DNA from: Ophiostoma sp. CBS 140.51
Taxonomy: Eukaryota > Ascomycota > Sordariomycetes > Ophiostomatales > Ophiostomataceae
Direction: 5' to 3'
Assembly: GCA_029298735.1 (NCBI GenBank)
Contig: JANSLP010000177.1
Location: 1 to 64,000, forward strand
DNA length: 64,000 bases
Shown piece by piece: positions 1 to 11,342 of this stretch. The stretch's first letter is position 1. Each line of letters starts with the position of its first letter. Made by a program: the position numbers and the translations under genes. The notes below the pieces were generated by a model that saw only the letters and a list, made by a program, of their open reading frames with translations, did no database searches and was not told the DNA's origin.

Positions 1-356
1 GTTACTTCATTTTGTCAAGACGGTGAGACACACAGAAATGGGGCAGAAAAAGACCAAAAGCGATGCGCCAATGCTACAGTCGTACTGTGAACAAAAAGAT
101 AAAGACAAAAACAAAAAAAGATATTCCACAAGAAGAAAAGAACCAAAATAGCCAACATCAAACATGAGTCACAAAAAAACAGCAAAAACGACCAAAAGCG
201 ATCCTTATTTAAACGCGCTCACTCACTACGCCGGTGACTCGCCCCTCTACTACTTGACCGAGCCCTGCCGTTTCGACGGGCGCGACCTATTGCGGCACGG
301 ATCGATAGACTTTGCCTCGGGACACTGTGTGTTGGGGGACTGCGGACTGGAAGCGT
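1..356. other. Window edge, no gene seen
   Basis: This stretch lies beyond the stop codon of the deacetylase gene and probably holds its 3' untranslated region. The first 160 bases are A-rich with runs of AAAAA on the plus strand. A short open frame on the plus strand (164-442) overlaps the last exon of the deacetylase and has no recognisable family features, so I do not call it. Confidence 0.5.
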
Positions 357-2873
357 CTAGCTCTCATCCTCCGTGGTGTTGCCCTCCGTCTCGGGTAAGC
401 GCTCCAGAATCCACTCGCGGGCATCTTCGGCATGCTCCTTAAGCATACGGCTGAGGCCCATAAAGGGGCTGCGGACAACATCGCCGAAGCGGCGTTTGTT
501 AATCTTGCGGGTGAACTCGCTGGTCTGCCAGCAGGCATGGTCGGTGCCGACGTAGACACGTGAATGGGTCTTGTACCATTGTGTCAGATCAGGGTCGGCA
601 TCGCTCTTAACAGCCCGGAGGCTGCCATTCACAAAATTAACGACACCGTCAATGCGAGATTTGCAGTCTGATATGTTAGCGGCGGCTATACAAGATTAAC
701 GAATCGAAGGCAGGACTTACCTCGGTTGACCAAGAGAACTTTGACGCCCAAGTAGGCATTGCCGACACCGAGAAGGAAGATTTGCTGGGCGGACTCGGAG
801 ATCTGGAGATAGTTGTCCCAGATGTAGCAGACCAACTCCTGGATCTGTGACTGCATGACCTCTTCGCTTATCCGTGGGATGAACGACTCGCTGGTATTGT
901 CCTAGCATGGTGTTAGCCGTGTCGGTATGCCTGCATTGGAAGAAGTTGCAACTCACCTCTGGCTGGGTGTTGTAATGTGGGACATTAATGTCAATAATAC
1001 CAAAGCCTTGCCCAATGGCCCAGTCAATGTATGACATAACACCATCGTTCTGTAGTCAGTCAGTAAGCAGAAAGCAGCAAGGCATTATGTTAAACCCAGA
1101 CTGCACGTACCATCCACGAGTTGTGTGAGTCGAGAGAATTGTCCAAGACATCGGGCTGTGCAACGAGCTCTGGCCTATGGAAGAGTTAGCAATTAAGAGC
1201 AAGACGGGAGTGAAAAAGGGGCAACTTAATCAAACATACGGGTCGTGGATGATGACAATGATCTTCTTGGCAGTATGTAAACTACGCGTAACAAGAACCT
1301 GGCCTTCAAAGGACTTGTAGATGGCGCTGCGCTGGATGAACAGAGGAAACATACCGTGCTTCTGAGACAGCACGTGGCGTTGGAAAGTGCGGACAACATC
1401 GTGCAGCCGCAACGCGCCCTGGGACTGCAGATCGGGCACATCAACGACACCAGGGCGCATGCACTCCCAGTAGGGAGCCTGGTGGGCCTGAACGCGGGCA
1501 AGGAGTCGAGCGGCATCCTTACGTAGCTTGGGGATCTCAAACTTCGGTGGCGGCTCACCCATGAGTGTGCGGGCAACGGCAAGAGCCGCCGCCGAGATGG
1601 CCTCGAGGTTGTAGCCGCCCTCAAGACAGACAGCCACCTTTCCAGAGGCAAGAGACATGAGCATATGCGTCATGTGAGCGTAGCATTCCGGCGTCACATA
1701 ACAGCCGCCCAGTTCATCGCCTGCAGCAGCATCGAACCCGGCCGAGATGATAACAAAGTCCGGGTTGAACTCGTTGGCGATGGGCATGACAATCTTCTGG
1801 AATGCGGCAATGTACTCGCCGTCGCCCATCCCCTGCTGGTCCCAGCCAATGTTGATGTTGCGGCCTAGGCCTTCGTTGATACCGCACTTGTCAATGTTAC
1901 CGTCAGGCACGGAAGGGTCGGCAGGCGCGCCAGGGTAGAACTGGCCATCCGAGTAGACGTGAAGCGAGATGTACAGCACGTTAGGGTCGTCGTAGAACAT
2001 GTTCTGGATGCCGTTTCCGTGGTGGACATCCCAGTCTAGAATCAGCACTTTCTGGCACAGGTCGGGGTACTCCTTCTGGCAGACACGCGTGGCGATGGGC
2101 ACGTTGTTGAACAGACAGAAACCCATGGGCTGGTTGTACTCGGCGTGATGGCCAGGCGGCCGGATGATAGCAAAGGCGTTCTTGACATCGCCACGCACGA
2201 CAGCCTTGCACGTCTCAATGGCGCCGCCCGCCGACAGCAGCGACGCCTCGTACGTCATGGAGCCAACATACAGAGAGTCTCTACCCTCGTCCATGGTTTT
2301 GCTGATGAACCGAAGCTCATAGGTTGGCTTCTCGGAGAGATTCTTCACCCATTGGAAGTGATGGGGGTGGTGAGACAGCAAAATCTCCTCTTCCGTAGCG
2401 TTTCGTGCGGCGATGCGCCACATGTACTTTGTCGGGCATTTCTGGATGATTTTGATTAGGTCGGCGTCAGAGCCGTTAAAGACAAGCCCGGCACGCTTGA
2501 AGGCGCCCATGATCTCGGAGATGCGCGCTGGGTCCTCGGGGTGGTGCGGACCCGAGCCGAAATCGGCATTGGCGTGTAGTTTCATGCGGTCATCGTAGCA
2601 GCAGCCGGTCGGCAGCAGGCCGCGCCGCTTGAAGTCGACGGGGTAGCCCATGGGGTCGTCCTCGTCGTCATCGTCGTCCAGGTTGTCATCATCGTCGCCC
2701 TCATTGCCAGTTGACGGGTTGTTGTTGCCGTTGCTGCTGCCACCGTTGCTGTTGCCGTTCGATTTGGTGGAAAAGCTGTTTGTTCCAGCTGCTTCAGTTG
2801 ATGCGACAACAGGAGCAGCAGACCGCGGCCGTTCCATGCCATCCATCACTACGTCATTGTCTGCGCCCTCCAT
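357..2873 (-). CDS. hda1: Class II histone deacetylase, Hda1/Clr3 type
   Basis: A zinc-dependent lysine deacetylase acting on histone tails in gene silencing. Five exons fit in phase: 2873-1240, 1174-1111, 1049-957, 901-721 and 667-357, giving 760 residues. The N-terminus is acidic and Asn/Ser rich (to about residue 76). The catalytic domain follows, with RPPGHHAEY near residue 238, DWDVHHGNGIQ near 280, SAGFDAAAGDELGG and the LEGGYN motif, so the metal-binding Asp/His residues and catalytic His pair are present. The C-terminal third, spread over the small exons, resembles the Arb2-like domain of Hda1 homologues. I chose the ATG at 2873 because the in-frame codons upstream (ATG at 2969) read through a CT-rich leader. 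A probable splice acceptor with a CTAAC branch point near 3134 suggests a 5' untranslated intron. Family assignment is firm; exact start less so. Confidence 0.95.
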
Positions 2874-4258
2874 TGTAGCAGAGATATTGAGCAGAGATGA
2901 CGGGAGAAAAGAAAAGAGGGGAGAGACGTCCAGTCTCTCCCTGGAAGCAGGGGCGTCTGTGGCCGACACGATACTAGTGCGTCCGATATGATCCTCGTCA
3001 AGAGAATACCGGCAGACGACAGAGCGTCAGAAGCATAGAAGACACGTCCTTGGCTGGATCGTCCCTTTACCTCTTGTGGATATCAGCCACAGGAGATATG
3101 GAGCAGCGTAGTCTTGTCGACCTCGATGCGAGTTCTGGGGAGTGTTAGCATAGTCTTCTTTGCTTCTGATTCTCCTTTGACAGCCGCCGACTGCGAGGTG
3201 CATTCGTCCCGCAGACGTAGACCATTGCAGGCCAAGCCCAGAGAAGCTCTTGGGTTCCCAGACGCGCTTGCGACGGGTAACCTTAGCTCAGAGACGTGCA
3301 TCTCATCTCGCACGATGCACGCCTCTCTTCCGCCTTGCCTCTTGGGAAAGAAGACCATTTGACGGACAAAGAATCAATTCCAAGGAAGGACAACCTTCTG
3401 GAGTAGAAAGGGAAGTGGAACACACCGTGATCTTTTGTCGTGACGTAGCTGTTCAAGTCGTTACAATATAAATGCGAAAAGAATAAGGACAGCCTTCCTC
3501 GTCCTTTTTCACAAAAAAGAATACTTTTGTTGCGCCGACCGCCAACGCTTCTCGTCTGGCTGTTTGAAGAAACAGCCCACTGAGAAACGAGCTTGAAGAG
3601 GCCTTGTCGTTTTCAAGAGACCACAGTCAAACGGTGTGTGGGGGTGGGTGCTGGTGGTTTGTTGTTTGTGGGCTCTGAACCGACAATGGCCGATTGGGGG
3701 ATGGTGATTAGATCCTGAGCAATTCCAGTGTGTTTCCCAAATTGTGGTGGTTTTGGGACAAAAGGGCCCGCCAGTTGAAAACAAAGGCGAAAGTAATAAA
3801 GGGCAGGCGCGTGGGAAGGCTGGGAGGCGGGCAAGACCAACGCCTAAATTTGGCGGGGGGCGGACAGCCTTGTGTGTCGGTGCTGGTATTCAGTACAGTA
3901 ATATTTAGGGACCTAGGGAGCATCAGGGAGCTACTGCCCACGCTGGGGCATGGCGCCCTGTAGCCAATCCTGGGCCAGGCCACGAAGTAAACGACCTCGC
4001 TAAACGGTCTTCACGAGGCAGTTGAATCGAAACACGGTTTTAACATATGGACAACTTATGGCAGGAAACACGGGTTGATTTGTCGGTCTAGTAGTATCTA
4101 TATTGGTACCGTTTCTACTACACACATGGGCTCTAAAAAAAACTCCTGGGCGAAAAGAGGTTGAAATGTACTTCAAAATGGGAGGCGTCATAAATGGGCC
4201 TTTCACGAGGAGAGAGGCAGTAAATGCTGTAAAAGGGTCTCTATCTGCTTCTTTGACT
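2874..4258. other. Intergenic: deacetylase leader and F-box 3' end
   Basis: About 1.4 kb between two minus-strand genes. It should hold the promoter and 5' leader of the deacetylase gene and the 3' end of the F-box gene. A CTAAC...CCCCAG acceptor on the minus strand near 3155-3135, followed by a GTAAAG donor near 3071, suggests a noncoding leader exon. I see no convincing coding sequence; the short frames here have no family features. Confidence 0.5.
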
Positions 4259-5677
4259 TCACGGGTTCAGGAGGCCCGTGGGGATCTCGGGCTTTGAGCG
4301 AAAGAAGGATTCTTCGGGGCGCCAGTCAAGGCCGAGGCCGATCATCTCGCCCACACGTGTACACTCGGCCTCTGTCGCTGGGTCGTCCCAGTCCAAAATA
4401 CCGCCGTGGCACTGTCCCATCATCCTTGTATATACGGGCAGACAAAGGACACCGCTTGACGGTTGCGTGATCGCGGGGAACTCCGTCTGCATACGACGCC
4501 AGCGTTCGTGGATCACACAGTTCAGCGCAAGGGTCAGGCTCTCTGTGTCAAACTCAAAGTGCGGGTGGCGTTGACGGATGTCCTGGATCAGACGCAGCTT
4601 TGTGAACTTGTGGCCGTTCTCCATGTAGTGCAGCAGCTCTTCGGGAGAAAGCTTGCACATTGTGGAAACAACAGTGCGGTTCTCTCGCTGCTCGCCCCAA
4701 CCAATACGCGCCGCATCTTTCTCGGAGAGTTCAAAGTCCTGGTAAATGTTAGACACGGCAATTCCTAAGAGATAAAGCATGTTACGGGAATATCTTACAG
4801 CACCAATGCGCACATTGGCAATGGACGGACACATCGTCAGCTCGATAATGTCCTCGACTGTGCGCCACAGATCCTTGAGCTCGCCGAGTTCACTGTTCGA
4901 CAGCGCACGCAGCTGGTTGATGCGTATGTCTCTCCCCGACGGGACGAAGAGGTTGGGCCGAGTCAGGTCACCATGGAAATAGTATGCATACCGCATCCAG
5001 TGGTACAAGGCCCGACGCAAACGGAAGTTCTCCCGCTCCGTCAGGCTACGCGTCATCACCGGCGATGCGTTGAATCGGTGTTGCGGGAATATGCGTTCCC
5101 AGCCGCGGACGGTACGGCAGGCCGACAAAATGCGGTCAATGTCGGAATGCTCAACCCGTGCCTCTACACATGAGATTTTCATGGCTGCAGTGTGCCCCGG
5201 GCAGTGTTTTGGGAGCGTTCCACCAGGACAGAGAACTGCATTTTGGCGGCGAATGCGCTTGTCCAGCCAGGTACCCCATGGGATGGTTAGGTCGGCAGGT
5301 GACGCCTTGACAACCTGCAGCAGTCCATCAAAGGGACTGAACTCCTCCTGGGCAATGCACAGCACAATGGAGGTCCGGTTCGCTGCGAATATGTTGGAGA
5401 AGCGCTTGTTGGTGGCAGCTAGACTGAAGGCAGACGCTATGTCCAGGTGCTGGAATACTTCCACCAAGACCTCGACTGGCGTACGGTCCAGAACAGTCCG
5501 AGTGCTGGTGGTAAAGTTGATAGTTTTGGTCTCATAAACCGCGCCTGCTGGGATAGACGTTGGCGGGAGACGTCCGATACCCGCCATGCTTCCGGGCTTC
5601 CCAAAGGCGCCGTCGGACGAGCCGTGCGCCGCCCGGGACGGTGACATGCAAGCAGCAAGCGACATTTTGCTGATCAA
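4259..5677 (-). CDS. F-box domain protein
   Basis: An intronless 472-residue protein. Residues about 63-100 read as an F-box: DRTPVEVLVEVFQHLDI followed by SAFSLAATNKRFSNIF, which is the Leu/Pro-start, hydrophobic-helix, Cys/Asn-x-Arg/Phe pattern of F-boxes. Such proteins usually bind Skp1 and present substrates to an SCF ubiquitin ligase. The rest is a helical, aromatic-rich region of a kind common in uncharacterised fungal F-box proteins; I see no LRR, WD40 or Kelch repeats, so the substrate is unknown. A second ATG five codons downstream (5662) is an equally possible start. A GTAAG...TTAG stretch at about 4802-4769 looks like an intron of 34 bases, but removing it would break the frame, so it is read through. 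Confidence 0.8.
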   Translation of the reverse strand: MISKMSLAACMSPSRAAHGSSDGAFGKPGSMAGIGRLPPTSIPAGAVYETKTINFTTSTRTVLDRTPVEVLVEVFQHLDIASAFSLAATNKRFSNIFAANRTSIVLCIAQEEFSPFDGLLQVVKASPADLTIPWGTWLDKRIRRQNAVLCPGGTLPKHCPGHTAAMKISCVEARVEHSDIDRILSACRTVRGWERIFPQHRFNASPVMTRSLTERENFRLRRALYHWMRYAYYFHGDLTRPNLFVPSGRDIRINQLRALSNSELGELKDLWRTVEDIIELTMCPSIANVRIGAVRYSRNMLYLLGIAVSNIYQDFELSEKDAARIGWGEQRENRTVVSTMCKLSPEELLHYMENGHKFTKLRLIQDIRQRHPHFEFDTESLTLALNCVIHERWRRMQTEFPAITQPSSGVLCLPVYTRMMGQCHGGILDWDDPATEAECTRVGEMIGLGLDWRPEESFFRSKPEIPTGLLNP

Positions 5678-7143
5678 AACGGAGTGACCGAGGAAAATGT
5701 GGTTTGAAAATTGAAGGGACTTAAACTTGAGAATACAGGCACAGTTGTGCGACGCTATTCTGTTGTTGGAAGTTTAAGTCGTACTTCGGTGTTGGTTCTT
5801 GGTTGTTGGATGTTGGTATCCGGTTTGTTCTGTCCCCTGTCCTAGCCCTGTTAGCTGTTGTGTCCAGGAACGAGAAAGCAAGAGACAAACGACTGTGATA
5901 AAGAGAAGGAGTCAAGCTTACCAATTATAATATATCAAGCTTCGTAGTTATTGAGATGGATGTTGTGTTGGGTAGTTGTTGATTTGAGCGTTCGAAAGTT
6001 GATAAGGCTGAAGATATGTCGAATGGTGATGTAACGTGGGGAAAAAGCGTTGATGATGGGTTTAGAAGGGACAATAGACAGTTAAAAAGTTGAAAGAAGA
6101 AAAGAAAAGAGGTATCTTCTACGGCGACAGGCCGATGGAAAAGAGCAACTGGGATAGAAAAGCCGCCCACGGCTCGGAACCTGTCTCGATATCTATGAAT
6201 CGAGAGGCCCGACCCGTCGTTCTCGCTCTTGTAACTCAAAGACTGCACACCCCGCCGTTGGGGCTATCTAGAAGGTGCACAATGCTGTTGTTGGAGGTGT
6301 TGATCAAGCTGAAGGTGTTGATTTGGTTGATTGTCGTCACTTTGACGGTGGCCGGAAAGGCCGTTGATTGCGATGCCATACAGGCTGTCTCGCGCAAAGG
6401 CGCTGCAGCCATGTTCGTTGAAGGCGAATTGATGTGGAGCGATTGTGCAGGTGTAGATGATATTCGTGTTGCACAAATGGATGAGGGTTATCGTCGTGGA
6501 TAGGGCGGGATGAAGCGGCGTAAGGGATGGTCGAGAAAACGAGTGTTAATGCGCAAGATACACACAAAATTGTTGATGGTAAATAAGGAAGGAGCAAGGA
6601 GAGGACAGGTGAATGAGAAAGGGGAAAGCACGACCAGGCGACGCGTCGGAGCTTGACAACACAGGCGAAACAAGCTCTGGGGTAATGTGGGTACCCTTCG
6701 CCTGTCTCACGGGAGCACTAATTACGGCACATGCCCTTGAAATGAAGCGAGCGTCACTGGCGGCCTGGATGTCACAAAGGCGCACGTGATGCGTTTAATG
6801 GGATGAAGTATAGCCAATATTATTGACAGACATCAACACCGATACACTCGACTGTAATAATTGTCCATAGTTTATAATTCGAAAAATCGAAGCAAGTTCA
6901 TACAACTTTATGGTCCGAAAACTTGAGACGACTCCGTTCAAAAGTTATAAGCCGAAATATCAAAAATTAGTTGTCCTGGTATGCCTGTCTTATAATTCTT
7001 TTGAAAATATAAACAAAATAAATAACTTTGAAATGCAGCTAATAATCCGAAAAACGCCATGAAGATAATTATAACTGACACAACTTGCTGCAAGACAGAA
7101 GACTGACAGCCCTTCCCCGTCTATTTCTCCGGCTAACTTCCAC
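5678..7143. other. Intergenic: F-box promoter and leader, Brx1 3' end
   Basis: Nearly 1.5 kb without a supportable gene. The part next to the F-box start is rich in pyrimidines on the minus strand, as expected of a leader. The part from about 6790 to 7080 is AT-rich and probably holds the 3' untranslated region of the Brx1 gene. Small open frames on both strands here show no conserved features. Confidence 0.45.
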
Positions 7144-8229
7144 CTATGCGAAGAGAGCCTTTGCATCAAAGCCGTCGCGCTTGATCTTCGTTTCGCCGTT
7201 TGTCCGCAGACCCAGGTTGTCTCTCTTGACCAGAAGTTCGCGCTCCCGGTCTGTGCGGTCGCTGTGCCGCTCAGACTTCTGCTTGCGCAGCTCGGAACGG
7301 ACCTGGTTGGGCGACACGAACTGCTTGTTCTCGTAGATGATGGGGCCACCGAAAGAGCCCTCCTGGATAACAATAGGCGTCAGGACGAAACGGGGACCAA
7401 TCTCGACAAGGTCAATATTGCTGTCCTTGGGGTCCTTGGACCTGATCTTGCTGGCAATCTCCTCGTCGTTGGCATCGGCGTTTGCTGCTGCCAGCTTGCT
7501 GGCCTCCACCTCGTTGATCTGGTAGTTGCGCACCCACACCTTGCCGTCGGTAATCGTGAAGCCCATGACGTGGTCGATGAACGGCTTGGAGCGGCGGGCG
7601 CCTTGTGGGACGCCAAAGATGTGGAGGAACAGCTCCTTAAGGAGCTGCAGGTGTGGCTCTTGGTCGAAGGCGGCGTCGAACGAAAGAACGGGACGGGAGC
7701 CCTTGAGGCAGTTTCCGGTGAAGTGGAGTTCCTCCATTGTGTGCACTGCGAGGAAGTTGTCAGTATGGGTCGGCATGGGCCTTGGAGAGACGGAGGCCTG
7801 TACTCACAGTTCTGGACGTGCATCTTCACCGTCGGGCCGTTGGGGACCTTGCTCATCCACATGTACAGATCCTTGCCCTTGCGCGCCTCGAAAAACAGAG
7901 TGTTGTTACAGTTGTAGAGCTCGGCGAGTTCGTTGAGCTGGAACAGCTTGGACTTGGTGTCGAACTTGACGTCCTTGCGGCCGTGGGGCATCATTGCGGC
8001 GAGGTCATTCATGAGGTGGCGGTGTCTGTAAAATTGGGTTAAAATTATTTCCTCCAGTCTCCGTACAACTGCATAGCCCCCTATCTCCCTCTTCTTGGAT
8101 CACGAACCTGTAGGTAACGCCTCTCGATGACAGAATCAGCACGCGCTGACGGTTCTTCTTGAGCGCATCGCTCCGGGCATCGCTCTTCTCGCCACTGGCC
8201 TTGGCCAGGGATTTGTATACGGCAGGCAT
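7144..8229 (-). CDS. brx1: Ribosome biogenesis protein Brx1 (Brix domain)
   Basis: Brx1 acts in the nucleolus in assembly of the large (60S) ribosomal subunit. Three exons join in phase: 8229-8108, 8025-7808 and 7745-7144, giving 313 residues, the usual length. The joins recreate conserved family sequence: SSRGVTYRHRHLMNDL across intron 1 and QNLHTMEELHFTGNCLKG across intron 2. The Brix core includes NCNNTLFFEARKGKDLYMW, GSRPVLSFD, SKPFIDHVMGF and LVEIGPRFVLTPIVIQEG. The tail is basic, as expected for an rRNA-binding protein. The ATG at 8229 fits the family N-terminus; an in-frame ATG at 8316 is less likely. Homopolymer T/A tracts stand just upstream (about 8350-8392). Confidence 0.95.
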
Positions 8230-8946
8230 TTCGTGGATCGATTTCGTGGAAAACGGACTGGTGATGTTGTTTTGTTGAAGTGTTGTGCAGTTCTTCTTTT
8301 CCGGTGAAGAATACATCCTGCAGTCGTACTCTGTACTTCAGTTACTATCGCCAATTTTTTTTTACTGCCAAACTTTTTTCTTTTTGGCGGCAGGACTAAA
8401 TCGCGCTAGTCCAGGAACAGAAAGCGGTCAACGCTAACCAGTTTCAACGCCCAAGTACCCTTGTAGACCGGCATAATTGCATATCGGAGATAACATGTGA
8501 ACTACCAAGTGTGGAATACTTTGAGAGGAACATCTCAGTGAAAGCCATGACGCATTTTTAGCATTTTAACGGCCATTTCATCATAAATCACTACTTTGAC
8601 TCTCTACCCCATTATTGGAAGAGCAGACACACAAGGAGAGTATACATGTAAATGTGTAGAGGGAACAAAAAACACCATCCTGACAAGAGAAAATAAACGT
8701 CAAAAAGGGGAAGGGAAAGGCAGACAAAAAAAGAACATGAAAGAATAAAAAAAACAGACATAAAATGGGAATTACGACCAGGCCGCTCTCATAGCGCAGG
8801 GCTTGTTACGGACACACGGTCCTGTTCGCAGTACGCCACGGATCAAGCTTCTCGTCCCTGTGCCGAAATTCCCAGCATGGCCGCCGCATAATTTTAGCCT
8901 TGGACACGTTGCGCCCCTTGCCGTAAAACACCTCGAGAGAAAGAGC
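8230..8946. other. Intergenic: Brx1 promoter, Rab 3' end
   Basis: About 0.7 kb between two minus-strand genes. Near the Brx1 start there are dT-rich tracts on the plus strand and two GCCAA motifs (about 8350 and 8370). The rest is A-rich and fits the 3' untranslated region of the Rab gene. No gene seen. Confidence 0.45.
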
Positions 8947-10155
8947 TTAACAGCACTTGCCGCCCTTTCCTGCGGCGTCCTCTGCAGGCTTGCTGAGTGA
9001 GATGTTGGTGCCTGCACCAATCGTGGCCTGGGCGCCGTCGCCGCTGTCGAGGGCCTTGCTGGAAACAATGCGGTAGATCTCTGGAGGTGTGAAGAAGTAG
9101 GATTAGCACAACGGTCATCTCGTGGTGCCCTGGACCGGGACGAGGAGGAAGATAAAAGTAGAGCAGTGACATACCAGTCAGGATGTTCTGGAACGCGAGC
9201 TCAACATTGCTGGCGTCGAGGGCCGAAGTCTCGATGAACGAAAGGTGGTTTTCGCCTATCGTGGTCAGTGTCAACATCCAAACTCTGAAATCTCAACACG
9301 TCTGGGCGGAAAGGTTGACATACTCGCAAAGGCTTTGGCCTCCTCTGTGGGAACGGCGCGAAGGTGCCGCAAATCGCTCTTGTTTCCGACCAGCATAATG
9401 ACAATGTTCGCATCGGCATGGTCTCGTAGCTCCTTCAACCACCGTGTGACGTTCTCGTAGGTCTGGTGCTTGCTGATGTCGTAGACAAGCAGGGCGCCGA
9501 CAGCGCCGCGGTAGTAGGCCGACGTGATAGCACGGTACCGCTCCTGGCCGGCGGTATCCCAGATCTGCGCCTTGATGGTCTTGGAGTCGACCTGGATGGA
9601 CCGGGTGGCAAACTCGACACCGATCGTAGACTTGGAGTCGAGGTTAAACTCGTTGCGGGTGAAACGGCTCAACAGGTTGGACTTGCCGACGCCGGAGTCA
9701 CCGATTAGGACGACTGGAAGGGAGAGAAAGACACTATGTTAGCACCGCGATTCGTAGTTTGGTTGGACAGGTAATCTCGGCTTCATGGCCCGTCCTCATC
9801 CACCGATGTATCCGACGACACCAGGTGGGATTCCGTCATCGTTCTCGCTGTGTCTGGTCGCATAGATGTGGGGGTAAGTTCGAGGCTCACCTTTGAAAAG
9901 GAACTGCACAATCCAGCGTTAGCAAAAACGAACAAAAAAACACCGCTTTGCAGTGTCGCATTGGCCGAGCATAGCTGCCCTCCCAAAACGCAATCGCGAC
10001 GTGCATCGTCGGCCTCTCCTGAGAGACAAGAAGGGAGGTGGGCAGGCAGGAAAAAGGGGCATCTGTCGAAGCCACGAGGCAAAAAAGAGGGGAATCAAGG
10101 GGAAAGCAAAGGGAGGGGCGGTGGTGCTGCTCACATCATATTCGTCGTTGGCCAT
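8947..10155 (-). CDS. ypt31: Rab11/Ypt31-family small GTPase
   Basis: A GTPase of trans-Golgi and recycling-endosome traffic, important for exocytosis and polarised growth. Five exons join in phase: 10155-10135 (21 bases), 9903-9891 (13 bases), 9713-9324, 9255-9175 and 9080-8947, giving 212 residues. The protein starts MANDEYDFLFKVVLIGDSG; the P-loop GDSGVGKS spans about 16-23, switch I Thr is at 41 in STIGVEF, switch II WDTAGQE at 63-69, NKSD at 122-125, and ETSAL further on. The effector-region sequence and SxALD insert match Rab11 rather than Rab8 or Rab1. It ends in GGKCC, a double-cysteine site for geranylgeranylation. The tiny second exon encodes only FLFK plus one base; without it the guanine-binding fold would lose its first strand, which supports the model. 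Confidence 0.95.
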
Positions 10156-11342
10156 GGTCGCTGGTGTTCGTAGAGCAGTTTGATGGGATCGAGGGTCGTT
10201 AAAACGTTGGTCGTGAGGGTCTCAGTCGTGGATGATGCGGAGGGATGGGGTTGGAGAGAGGCGCGGTGTGAAAAAGTAATGGTGAATGCGGATTGTGTGG
10301 ATGTTGAAGCGGTGGTGAGGTTCGGCTTCTTTTGCAAGAGAAAGAGGGACACCCTGTAGTGAAAGGACTGGACCGCAAAGGGGTTGTGGGCAGGGGGCGG
10401 TGCCTTAACGACGCGAGGACAGATAGGGCGCTGTAAAATAGCGAGTGCCTGTTGCAGGCAACAGAATTGTATGGTGGAACAGCACAGCACACCCGCCAGG
10501 GTACATATTCAGTGGCCAGATTGTCGCCGAATCAGGGGTAGCTGGACTGCTGGAGTGCCCGGGGGGCGAAATAGAAGGCAGCAGACACCTCTTTGTAGGG
10601 GAGCACCAGTAATAGGGGATTACATCTGCGGGGCCCCTGTTTGTAACGGCACTGGCTCAGAGAGACCCGCCACTAAGAAAGCACCAGTGGGGCAGATAGG
10701 GAGGGCGATCGTTTAAATACATAGACATAGCTCCTCCTATTTGAAACAAAACTGGCAGCCTTTGCAGTCCACTTCATACAATGTTCCTCGTCGGCAATTT
10801 TATCGTCTGTTGTTCATTTGTTCGACAATTCGGAAACTTTTCCTGCCGAGACGATCACTTGATATGTTGTAACACGGTTGGATGTTCAGGATTTCCGCAT
10901 CTGGCGTGGCTTGTCCTTTGTTAATCTCAATAGGGCTGCTGTATTCTTTTGGAGTCTTTTTTACCAATTGCGACTCGTCTATTGCGATATTAATTTCTGT
11001 TTTGCGTTAGGCTCGTTTGGTCCCGGTGAGCACGTGCATCTCCCGTCGGTATGTCAACACTCTCATCGCTCCTTCCGTTCATGGAGGTCAATATTGAAGG
11101 GGAAAAAATCACAGTGTTTTGTTTTGGTGCGTTATTGCCAAAACAATTGGCCAACGGAAATTCTTTCTCCCTCCATCAACACACTATTGAAAGCCATTTT
11201 TTCCAACGAATACCACCGCCGTGGTCCAAGAACAATCAAAGCGCCAAGAAGCTTCATTCAACAGTCTCCAAAACTGACGACCCGCAAGCTTCTATGAGCT
11301 GACCAGCATTGCTGGGAGGTATGAACGGAGTCAACCGCGAAA
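10156..11342. promoter_or_regulatory. Divergent intergenic region, Rab and chromodomain genes
   Basis: About 1.2 kb between divergent genes, so it should contain both promoters and leaders. On the minus strand the 330 bases next to the Rab start are rich in C and T, the usual leader composition here. From about 10740 to 11300 the plus strand is T-rich. I see no convincing gene and no clear named operator. Confidence 0.5.

Noticed and set aside
164..442. 92-residue plus-strand frame at the window start
   Set aside because: It overlaps the last exon of Hda1 on the other strand and has no family features.
2874..2969. Upstream in-frame ATG for Hda1
   Set aside because: The 32 extra codons translate a C/T-rich leader and do not look like part of the protein, though they cannot be excluded.
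4769..4802. Intron-like GTAAG...TTAG stretch inside the F-box gene
   Set aside because: Only 34 bases, shorter than any other intron here, and its removal would break an otherwise long open frame.
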